NCBI GenBank assembly: GCA_964568985.1
Contig: CAZMSP010000066.1
Location: forward strand, 1-12,261
DNA from: CAZBWE01 sp964568985
GTDB taxonomy: Bacteria > Planctomycetota > Phycisphaerae > Sedimentisphaerales > Anaerobacaceae
Direction of reading: 5' to 3'
Length of the DNA: 12,261 nt
Under the pieces are notes generated by a model. That model was not told the origin of the DNA, did no database searches, and saw only the letters and a list, made by a program, of their open reading frames with translations. A program made the translations under genes and the position numbers. Below are positions 6,615 through 12,261 of the stretch, piece by piece; the first letter of the stretch is position 1; each line of letters starts with the position of its first letter.

Positions 6615-8724
6615 GAAGAATCCTGCTGTCAGCCACCACACATCCTTGGCCTTCGGGATATGCAATAAGTGGATTGATATCCAGTTCGGCGATCTCTGGG
6701 TGGTCGGTGAGCATCTGAGAAAGTCTAAGAATACAATCTTTAATAGCATCAACGTCACAGGGTGGTGCGCCACGGACTCCCTTAAGAATGTCGTATGCCT
6801 TGATGGTTCTTATCATAATCTCTGCGCTTATCTCCCACATCGGGGCTAATCGAAAAGTCACATCCTTCATAGCCTCCACAAATGTCCCACCAAGGCCAAA
6901 CATACAGATCGGACCAAACTGCGAGTCCCTAACAGCACCAAGGATAACCTCTACTCCGCCCTTGGCCATCCTCTCCATAATAACACCATCTATTTTTGCT
7001 GAGGGTTTGAACTTCTTTGCATTTGCAATGATATCTTCAAAGGCCTTTCGTGCCTCTTCTTTAGTCTTGATTTTCAACTGGACCCCTCCAGCATCAAATT
7101 TGTGGACTATGTCTGGTGAAGAAATCTTCATAGCCACAGGAAAAACAAACTCCTCTGCTACTGTATCCACCTGGGACACACTTTTCAGCAAAATACTTTT
7201 TAAAACAGGAAACCCGTAACATTGAAGGATTTCATTTGCCTCTCTTTCGCACATATAATATCTGTCCCTGTTGGCAAGCTTCCTTTTTATAACCGCGGCA
7301 GCAGTGTCTCGGTCCGCAGCTACTTTTCGTACCTGTCTTCTCTCAAGAGTCAGCAGGTTGCCATAAAACGCCATCGCCGCCATTGACCTGACTGCCGCTT
7401 CAGGAAAAGAGTAATTGGGGATACCGTTTTTTTCCAGATATTTGATACCCTCAGAAACATCGACAATTCCCATAAATGAGCACAATACCGGTTTATCAAT
7501 ATCTTTTGCCACGTGTGGGACTATCTCCGCCGTCTCAATGATATCGGTCATTGCTTGAGGGGTGAGTATGACAATGGCACCGTCCACGTTCTTGTCCTTC
7601 AGGACGTGACGGATGGCCGCCTCGTAACGCTCGTGAGTGGCATCTCCAATCACATCCACCGGATTCTCAATATTCGCTGTTGGGGGAAGCTCCTTTCTTA
7701 ACTTCTGTTTTGTTTCTTCTGAGAAAGTAGCCATTTTTAGGTTGTGCCGAATCGCAGCATCGGTAGCCATAATGCCGGGACCGCCGGCGTTGGTGATAAT
7801 AGCTATACGGTTGCCTTTTGGTATCGGCTGTTTGGAAAAAGCAATAGCACGATTAAAAAGTTCAGCTACACCCTCGACCCTTAAGATACCGCTTTGGTAA
7901 AAAATAGCGTCATAGGCATCGTTAGATCCAACCAAAGCACCAGTATGAGAGGCGGCAGCACGAGCGCCCTCAGCAGAACGGCCTGATTTTACAGCCAGTA
8001 TAGGTTTGTGGGCCTGCCAAGTGATTTCCCTCGCCGTTTCAAGGAACTCCCGACCGTTGGTAATGTCTTCCAGATACATCAGAATCACATCCGTATCCGG
8101 GTCATCTCTGAGATAACGCAAAAGGTCTATCTCGTTTACATCGGCTTTATTACCAAAGCTGACGAATTTGGAGAACCCGATGTTCCTACCTTCTGCATAA
8201 TCAAGCACCGCAGTACAAAGGGCTCCAGACTGCGAGATGAAGGCTATGTTTCCGGCTTTTGGCATCTTCGTTGCGAAACTTGCGTTCATCTGAATGTCTT
8301 CATTATTATTGATGACACCAAGGCAGTTAGGCCCCACCAGGCGGATACCGTATTTCGCAATCACTTCTTTCACGCGGTTCTCTAATTCTACGCCGTGGCC
8401 TCCTACTTCCTTAAATCCGGCACTGACGACAATTGCTCCTTTGACCTGCTTTTGACCGGCCTCTTCCAGTATAGAGCAAACCCTTTCAGCCGGAACAATG
8501 ATAACAGTTAAGTCCACTTCATCAGGAATGTCCATCAATTTTGGATAGGCCTTGACACTTTGCACAGATTTCCGATTGGGATTGACCGGATAAAGAACCC
8601 CCTGAAAACCAGCGGTAAGGATATTTCGAAACACTGCCGACCCTACGCTATTAGGCCGGTTGGTAGCACCCACCACCGCAATTGAACGTGGGTTCATAAT
8701 GAATTCTATATTATTCTTCGTCAT
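6598..8724 (-). CDS. ADP-forming acyl-CoA (acetate-CoA) synthetase, fused alpha-beta
   Basis: A 708-residue protein of the NDP-forming acyl-CoA synthetase family, which converts acyl-CoA, ADP and phosphate to the acid, ATP and CoA (reversible). It begins with a CoA-binding Rossmann domain (about 8-135; SIAVVGATNRPNSVGS, then PNCLGVINN). Succinyl-CoA-ligase-like domains follow (about 150-465), with SQSGALC and the catalytic phospho-His H260 in AASHTGAL. The C-terminal ATP-grasp part (about 480-708) has SPDIVHKFDAGGVQL, MFGLGGTFVEA and the ending DINPLIA. No GNAT acetyltransferase domain is attached, unlike the Pat-type lysine acetyltransferases, so an enzyme of acetate or other short acyl metabolism is the better call. 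The ATG at 8724 has GAGG 6 nt upstream. It follows the deacetylase gene on the same strand after 175 nt, with its own good promoter. Substrate specificity (acetate, propionate, aryl acids) cannot be read from the sequence. Confidence 0.93.
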   Translation of the reverse strand: MTKNNIEFIMNPRSIAVVGATNRPNSVGSAVFRNILTAGFQGVLYPVNPNRKSVQSVKAYPKLMDIPDEVDLTVIIVPAERVCSILEEAGQKQVKGAIVVSAGFKEVGGHGVELENRVKEVIAKYGIRLVGPNCLGVINNNEDIQMNASFATKMPKAGNIAFISQSGALCTAVLDYAEGRNIGFSKFVSFGNKADVNEIDLLRYLRDDPDTDVILMYLEDITNGREFLETAREITWQAHKPILAVKSGRSAEGARAAASHTGALVGSNDAYDAIFYQSGILRVEGVAELFNRAIAFSKQPIPKGNRIAIITNAGGPGIMATDAAIRHNLKMATFSEETKQKLRKELPPTANIENPVDVIGDATHERYEAAIRHVLKDKNVDGAIVILTPQAMTDIIETAEIVPHVAKDIDKPVLCSFMGIVDVSEGIKYLEKNGIPNYSFPEAAVRSMAAMAFYGNLLTLERRQVRKVAADRDTAAAVIKRKLANRDRYYMCEREANEILQCYGFPVLKSILLKSVSQVDTVAEEFVFPVAMKISSPDIVHKFDAGGVQLKIKTKEEARKAFEDIIANAKKFKPSAKIDGVIMERMAKGGVEVILGAVRDSQFGPICMFGLGGTFVEAMKDVTFRLAPMWEISAEIMIRTIKAYDILKGVRGAPPCDVDAIKDCILRLSQMLTDHPEIAELDINPLIAYPEGQGCVVADSRILLKRLS

Positions 8725-8762
8725 AACAACCTCGTAGTAAGTACACCTGTGTTATCTAAAAG

Positions 8763-8791
8763 ATGATAATCTTTAATAAATCAATGGTCAA
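8763..8791 (-). promoter_or_regulatory. Promoter of the acyl-CoA synthetase gene
   Basis: On the minus strand TTGACC (8786-8791) and TATCAT (8763-8768) are separated by exactly 17 bp; each has one mismatch to the sigma-70 consensus. The start of transcription would fall near 8756, giving a leader of about 30 nt before the ATG at 8724. It lies in the 175-nt gap after the deacetylase gene, so the synthetase need not depend on read-through. Confidence 0.55.
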
Positions 8792-8899
8792 GACTTTACT
8801 CAAAAGACGGCAAAGCAATATGCAATTTGGGAAATGGGTGAGCCGGATACGCGGAAATTTCGTCCATTTGGTCTTGTTTTATATATACATTTCAGAAAA

Positions 8900-10057
8900 T
8901 CAGAGGCCGTGGATTGGAAATACCTTTAGTTTAATTGCATCTATTGTGGCCTCCACTGTGGGCATCACCGCATTTTGTTGTTGGTCGGTTATTACCAGAG
9001 TTCTGTCTCTTAATCCACCTTGCCGGTCTGTACTGTCTAAAAAGACGTTCTTGATGGCAGGACTGTCCGTATTAGCACCACACAAAACACTCCAGGCAAG
9101 CGCCCAGGCCCGTACGGTATTTTCAATGTTGTATCCGCCGCCACCGACCATAAGGATGGGCTTTTGAAAACTTAAAAGATGATTTATGACTTCGGCATAA
9201 ACATTATTTGTCAGATGTAAATGTGCGAGCGGGTCGCCTGCGAGGGCATCGGTTCCTGATTGAAGGACGAATACATCAGGTTTGAATGAGCCGATTAATG
9301 GCAAAGCTATTGTCTCAAATGCCTTCATATACGCCTCATCGTAAGTTCCAATCGGAAGCGGTACATTTACGCAGTAGCCCTTTCCCTTGCCCTCACCAAT
9401 TTCATTTGTAAATCCTGTCCCTGGAAATAGCACTCTCGGGTTTTCATGAAACGATATGGTCATCACATCGCAGCGGTCATAAAATGCGTATGCTACGCCG
9501 TCTCCGTGATGAACGTCCACATCGAGATATAAAACCCGTTTTCCTTGCTCAGCTAACACAGTACAGCCAAGGGCCACATCATTGATATAGCAAAAACCGG
9601 ATGCCTGTTCAGGCCCCGCGTGATGAAGCCCACCGGATGGATTAAAAGCCACATCAGCTTCATTGGTTAAAATGAGTTTCGCCCCGACCAGTGTTCCGCC
9701 GGCTGCCAGAACCGAATATTCATACATCCCGGCAAAGATGGGGCAATCCGGTGTCCCTATTCCCATACTGAGTGCCTGTGGCACGGCCATCTTGGCCGTG
9801 TCTTCACGGGCTGGAAGCCCGTGCCGCCGCTCGGAAGCTGTTTTTAGTGCATGCAGATAACGAGCTGTGTGAAACTTTTTAAGTTCTACTCGTGTAGCAG
9901 GTTCCGGTGGTACTTCTCTTCTGCCATTACCCGATAGCAGGCCCAATTTATTGACAATCTCTCGCACTTTTTGTGCGCGAATTGTATTAAAAGGATGCTC
10001 CGGCGGATAACGGTACTTCTCAAGCTCCTTTGAATATATAAAAACAGCTTTTCTCAT
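8900..10057 (-). CDS. AcuC/HDAC-family zinc-dependent deacetylase
   Basis: A 385-residue protein with the arginase/deacetylase fold of class I histone deacetylases and bacterial AcuC. By comparison with human HDAC8, the catalytic His pair is H145-H146 (GGLHHA), the zinc ligands are D181 and H183 (LDVDVHHGDG) and D270 (GTDALAGDP), and the transition-state Tyr is Y309 (GGGGYN). All are present, so it should be active, probably removing acetyl groups from protein lysine or small molecules such as polyamines. It starts at ATG 10057 with only a weak upstream AGG; MRKAVFIYS is a normal family N terminus. Residues about 78-93 are encoded by a double-hairpin palindromic repeat and look like an insertion. 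The acyl-CoA synthetase gene follows on the same strand. In Bacillus, AcuC deacetylates acetyl-CoA synthetase, so a regulatory or metabolic link here is reasonable but unproven. Confidence 0.93.
   Translation of the reverse strand: MRKAVFIYSKELEKYRYPPEHPFNTIRAQKVREIVNKLGLLSGNGRREVPPEPATRVELKKFHTARYLHALKTASERRHGLPAREDTAKMAVPQALSMGIGTPDCPIFAGMYEYSVLAAGGTLVGAKLILTNEADVAFNPSGGLHHAGPEQASGFCYINDVALGCTVLAEQGKRVLYLDVDVHHGDGVAYAFYDRCDVMTISFHENPRVLFPGTGFTNEIGEGKGKGYCVNVPLPIGTYDEAYMKAFETIALPLIGSFKPDVFVLQSGTDALAGDPLAHLHLTNNVYAEVINHLLSFQKPILMVGGGGYNIENTVRAWALAWSVLCGANTDSPAIKNVFLDSTDRQGGLRDRTLVITDQQQNAVMPTVEATIDAIKLKVFPIHGL
9780..9825. repeat. Double-hairpin palindromic repeat inside the deacetylase gene
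   Basis: There are two adjacent perfect hairpins: CACGGCC-ATCTT-GGCCGTG (9782-9800) and CACGGGCT-GGA-AGCCCGTG (9805-9823). They are joined by TCTT and bounded by GGCAC (9780-9784) and GTGCC (9821-9825). This is a REP-like, G+C-rich architecture unlike the flanking gene. It is read in frame as residues 78-93 of the deacetylase, in the loop before the GIGTPDCPIF segment. Confidence 0.7.
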
Positions 10058-10295
10058 CGTTAAAGATGCCTATTCTTACTTCCTTATTAAATCGTATGTA
10101 ATGCTATAGACTTCACCATCGAATACCTTAATAGCCGGAGTTATGAAATATTGCAAGCATAGGTTTATTATTGGCAGCGCTTTTGCATAGAACCGCTTGA
10201 TGCCGCGTCGCCTGGCAATTTAAGTAATATATTTTGGCAGAAATGTCTCGGTGGCATAGCCAAATGTATAGCCCTTGCTAGGCAAGATGGTCTAA
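10058..10295. other. Intergenic stretch before the WD40-like fragment
   Basis: It contains the upstream region of the deacetylase gene at the left. On the minus strand TTGCAA and TATTAA with 17-bp spacing could be a weak promoter. I see no RNA gene, repeat or supported ORF in the rest. Confidence 0.4.
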
Positions 10296-10564
10296 CAGGG
10301 ATTTTTGGGGCCAATACCATCTACCGTTCTCGCATCGGCATCCGGCAAATACGGTTGCCATTTAGCCGTTGTAACATATGGAGAAAACAAGCAGTTCGTA
10401 ATCATTGACGGCCAGGCGAGGCCGGGGTCGGACGGGATTCGCGAAGGCAGGCCGACATTCCGGACGGGCGGAACGCTCAAGTATCTGGCCAAAAAAGGGC
10501 GTGACCCATACGGCTTCAAACACCTGCCTTACGTAGTTTGTTTATCCGGGCAAATCGCCTCAAA
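10296..10564 (+). pseudogene. Fragment of a WD40-like beta-propeller repeat protein
   Basis: The + frame after a TAA at 10293-10295 is open to the N gap and encodes about 89 residues, including ASASGKYGCHLAVVTYGENK, then QFVIIDGQ and LKYLAKKG. This GKYGCHLAVVT...KQFVIIDGQ pattern matches the short propeller repeats of large WD40-like proteins I associate with Planctomycetota. There is no ATG: the only possible start is a TTG at 10305, which begins inside a repeat. The upstream frame is blocked and no signal peptide precedes it. It is therefore either a 5'-truncated remnant or a frameshifted gene. Its 3' end is lost in the assembly gap, and the last 20 or so residues no longer look like the repeat. 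Local G+C is visibly higher (10400-10490) than in the flanks. Confidence 0.5.
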
Positions 10565-10664
10565 NNNNNNNNNNNNNNNNNNNNNNNNNNNNNNNNNNNN
10601 NNNNNNNNNNNNNNNNNNNNNNNNNNNNNNNNNNNNNNNNNNNNNNNNNNNNNNNNNNNNNNNN
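10565..10664. other. Assembly gap of 100 N
   Basis: A run of exactly 100 N, the conventional placeholder for a scaffold gap of unknown length. Sequence is missing here, and the order and distance between the two sides rest on scaffolding only. Any reading frame drawn across it is artificial. Confidence 0.98.
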
Positions 10665-10712
10665 ATCAGTCTTTTTCTTTGTTAGAGGCCATTTGTACTG
10701 TATTTAATCAAT

Positions 10713-10919
10713 TAACGCATTGTGCGAGTTTCTGTTCGTAAGATAATATTGTCATTTCGACCGAAGTGAAACCGCCGAAAGGCGGTTGAACGAAGCGGAG
10801 AAATCTATGAAACTCGCAACTTTTGTTAGATTTCTCGACTTCAGCCCTGCGGGCTTCCGCTCGAAATGACCATTTTTGAGATTTTCAGCAGCCTTTAGTA
10901 AAACTTACGCAATGCGTTA
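10713..10919. repeat. Outer 19-bp inverted repeat bounding a nested palindromic element
   Basis: TAACGCATTGTGCGAGTTT (10713-10731) and AAACTTACGCAATGCGTTA (10901-10919) are inverted copies matching at 16 of 19 positions. They bracket 207 bp that include the 120-bp element at 10751-10870. The interval carries no ORF, so it resembles a small non-autonomous (MITE-like) element. I do not see clear target-site duplications. Confidence 0.5.
10751..10870. repeat. 120-bp palindromic intergenic element
   Basis: It begins GTCATTTCGA and ends with the exact inverted copy TCGAAATGAC. Inside, AGAAATCT (10799-10806) pairs with AGATTTCT (10828-10835). Each arm carries its own hairpin: ACCGCC-GAAA-GGCGGT (10771-10786, with a GNRA-type loop) and AGCCC-TGC-GGGCT (10843-10855). 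The whole could fold as a cruciform or, if transcribed, as a branched hairpin. Similar elements with GTCATTTCGA ends are common in environmental bacterial genomes to my knowledge. Confidence 0.8.
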
Positions 10920-11029
10920 GCTATTAATAACAAGGGCTGATTATGCAACCTACTCGTCTCTGCGAAGTGCTCCACCGAAGCAGGAAGCGAGCCGTAGCCG
11001 GACAGGCAAAGCAAGAATCTAACAGCCGG

Positions 11030-11281
11030 CTTGTGTTAATTGAGCCGTTTATGTTCTGTGACGACGCAGAAAATAAAATTTTTCAGGACCTGCGAGTCTA
11101 CATTCGGATAGTTTATCAGTTGGTGGAAGAATTTGATGCTGTTTTAGTGCCGTTGCAAAATTGGATTGACGGACAAATTAAGCAGGTACCGCCTGAAAAA
11201 TGGTCGGAAGATTCGGTGCATCCCTACATTTAGGCGCGCGTCTGGATTGCCTGGCGATGGCTTGAGGCCACGGGTCTTTAA
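11030..11281 (+). pseudogene. C-terminal remnant of an SGNH/GDSL-type hydrolase with in-frame stop
   Basis: The frame from an ATG at 10943 gives 96 residues. From about 11030 it reads like the last third of an SGNH-fold lipase/esterase: LVLIEPFMF, a helix, then DAVLVPLQNWID, then KWSEDSVHPYI, which holds the catalytic Asp-x-x-His pair (D and H of DSVHP). A TAG at 11231-11233 interrupts it. The same frame then continues as ARVWIAWRWLEATGL to TAA at 11279-11281, which is just how such proteins end (the helix after the His block). The N-terminal block with the catalytic Ser (GDS), the Gly and the Asn is absent; upstream lies repeat-like sequence. It is therefore a truncated, inactivated relic, although a short peptide from 10943 could still be made. 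Confidence 0.6.
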
Positions 11282-11437
11282 AAATTTTATCTATCTAAAA
11301 AATTTTTTCTCACTATAGAGTCAGTAGCTACAAGGACTAATAAAAAGAATTACAAATTTATCAAAAAAAATCTGACTTTGGTCTTTACACATTATCAAAT
11401 TGTCATTAATCTGCCGATATAGACTTTGCAGCGTGTG
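11282..11437. other. AT-rich leader region before the nrdJ control sites
   Basis: AT-rich sequence with several A and T runs. GATATAG (11416-11422) pairs with CTATATC (11441-11447) as a 7-bp inverted repeat. I see no ORF and no cobalamin-riboswitch core. Confidence 0.4.
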
Positions 11438-11484
11438 TTACTATATCTGGAGTAATTCCTGATTTTTCTTACTACATGTTGTGG
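11438..11484 (+). promoter_or_regulatory. Two NrdR-box-like sites upstream of nrdJ
   Basis: TTACTATATCTGGAGT (11438-11453) and TTACTACATGTTGTGG (11469-11484) match the NrdR box consensus acaCwAtATaTwGtGt at about 11 and 12 of 16 positions, including the core C, A, A-T and G-x-G. They start exactly 31 bp apart, about three helical turns, the spacing known for paired NrdR boxes. NrdR is the ATP/dATP-sensing repressor of ribonucleotide reductase genes, so this fits the gene that follows 39 nt downstream. A weak -10 (TATATC, 11442-11447) overlaps the first box. Confidence 0.55.
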
Positions 11485-11522
11485 TATCGATGACTTTCGT
11501 TGTTGAGCCGGGAGATACACAA

Positions 11523-12261
11523 ATGTCTTATGAGTACAAGCCGGAAAACCCCTTTAAGAACCCAGAATCACAGTCCGAAACCTCTGTCAAAAACGGCCAA
11601 TCAAAAGGTTTGGAAATAAAGCATTTCTTTTCAACTCCCGGCGTGCACCCATTCGAGCAGCTCGAATGGGAAATGCGTTCGGCCAAGATTATGAACGATA
11701 GTGGCCAGGCAATCTTTGAGCAAGACAACATAGAAGTTCCGGTATCCTGGAGCCATTTAGCAACGAAAGTTGTGGCGAGCAAATACTTTTATGGCGATAT
11801 TGGCTCCGGGCAGCGGGAACATTCGGTAAAACAGCTTGTCCATCGGGTTTGTAAGGCCATCGCTGAACGCGGCAAAAGGGACGGTTACTTCGCTACCTGC
11901 GAAGATGCCGAGACCTTCTACAATGAGTTGACCTGGCTGTGTGTAAATCAATATGGAGCATTTAATTCGCCTGTGTGGTTTAACGTAGGCCTTTTTGATG
12001 TCTATGGTATAGCTGGCGGTAGACATAATTACCATTGGGACCCCTCCGCCGCAGGCGGACAAACCGTAGTTGCCTGTGAAAACAGCTACGAATACCCACA
12101 GGCAGCCGCCTGTTTTATCCAGTCGCTTAAAGATTCAATGGAAGATATAATGCGCTTGGCGACAAGTGAGGCGATGCTCTTTAAGCATGGTTCCGGTACC
12201 GGAACTGACCTTTCTACGCTGCGAAGCAGCAGAGAGAAGCTCTCCGGCGGAGGCAAACCAT
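11523..12261 (+). CDS. nrdJ: Adenosylcobalamin-dependent (class II) ribonucleotide reductase, N-terminal part
   Basis: The ATG at 11523 has GGGAG 9 nt upstream. The frame is open to the right edge, giving 246 codons, so the gene is cut by the window. The enzyme reduces ribonucleotides to deoxyribonucleotides using adenosylcobalamin and works without oxygen dependence. Recognisable class II features are TWLCVNQYGAFNSPVWFNVG, the segment FDVYGIAGG, and the block ACFIQSLKDSMEDIMRLA with TSEAMLFKHGSGTGTDLSTL. The Cys of ACFIQ is the first of the redox pair. Residues around WDPSAAGGQT are encoded by a small perfect palindrome (12045-12059). The finger-loop cysteine, glutamate and C-terminal redox cysteines lie outside the window. 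The paired NrdR-like sites upstream suggest repression when dATP is ample. Confidence 0.95.
   Translation, partial: MSYEYKPENPFKNPESQSETSVKNGQSKGLEIKHFFSTPGVHPFEQLEWEMRSAKIMNDSGQAIFEQDNIEVPVSWSHLATKVVASKYFYGDIGSGQREHSVKQLVHRVCKAIAERGKRDGYFATCEDAETFYNELTWLCVNQYGAFNSPVWFNVGLFDVYGIAGGRHNYHWDPSAAGGQTVVACENSYEYPQAAACFIQSLKDSMEDIMRLATSEAMLFKHGSGTGTDLSTLRSSREKLSGGGKP
12045..12059. repeat. Small palindrome inside nrdJ
   Basis: TCCGCC-GCA-GGCGGA is a perfect 6-bp inverted repeat within the coding sequence. It covers the Ser-Ala-Ala-Gly-Gly stretch in the loop after GGRHNYHWDP, where I expect the family to vary in length. Confidence 0.45.

Noticed and set aside
8763..9167. 134-codon + strand ORF opposite the end of the deacetylase gene
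   Set aside because: It lies antisense to a well-supported gene and through its promoter region, with no family-like motif; a frame shadow.
10143..10190. 15-codon ORF near 10143
   Set aside because: The GGAG is only 2 nt from the ATG and the peptide shows no feature; taken as chance.
10305..10741. Open frames running across the N block (10305-10685, 10538-10741)
   Set aside because: They exist only because N codons are not stops; the sequence in 10565-10664 is unknown, so no protein can be claimed across it.
11282..11522. Cobalamin riboswitch before nrdJ
   Set aside because: GCCGGGAGATAC just before the ATG faintly resembles the B12-box, but the surrounding helices and the other conserved segments are absent, and the GGGAG serves as the ribosome binding site.
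1..12261. CRISPR arrays, tRNA or rRNA genes, integrase or transposase genes
   Set aside because: I looked on both strands and found no regularly spaced direct repeats, cloverleaf with conserved T-loop, rRNA signature, or recombinase motif.

Overview
This looks like a draft, probably metagenome-derived bacterial scaffold of moderate G+C. A run of exactly 100 N (10565-10664) marks a scaffold gap of unknown true size. The best guess at lineage is Planctomycetota or a related environmental group. That guess rests on an eroded WD40-like propeller fragment of a type I associate with that phylum and on dense small palindromic repeats, some inside genes. It is an inference from style, not a phylogenetic result.

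Region 1 (1-5852, + strand) is a signalling cluster with two copies of one module. Each module is a phytochrome-style HisKA/HATPase sensor kinase whose 3' end overlaps, by exactly 32 nt in both cases, the start of a stand-alone Rcp1-like response regulator. The first kinase enters from the left edge and shows a PAS domain. The second is membrane-bound, with a Cache-like sensor, HAMP and PAS. Between the modules lies a receiver-PAS-kinase-like protein whose kinase part has lost the phospho-accepting histidine and the glycines of both the DxGxG and GLGL ATP-binding boxes. It looks like a full-length pseudokinase with an intact receiver.

Region 2 (5912-6614): a STAS-domain protein (anti-sigma-factor-antagonist type) lies convergent to the second regulator and has a readable promoter and ribosome binding site. 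The 350-nt gap behind it holds dyads, two dispersed-repeat pieces, a strong + strand promoter-like sequence and a candidate 28-residue hydrophobic peptide.

Region 3 (6598-10057, - strand) holds an AcuC/HDAC-family zinc deacetylase followed by a fused ADP-forming acyl-CoA synthetase with its own promoter. The pair suggests acetate/acyl-CoA metabolism with possible control by reversible acetylation. The deacetylase carries a double-hairpin palindromic repeat in frame within its coding sequence.

Region 4 (10058-11281) is debris. It holds a WD40-like fragment running into the N gap, a 120-bp palindromic element nested in 19-bp outer inverted repeats, and the C-terminal end of an SGNH/GDSL hydrolase interrupted by an in-frame TAG.

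Region 5 (11282-12261) has a leader with two NrdR-box-like sites 31 bp apart, followed by the start of nrdJ, the adenosylcobalamin-dependent ribonucleotide reductase, which leaves the window at the right edge. It needs frame reading to the edge to be seen.
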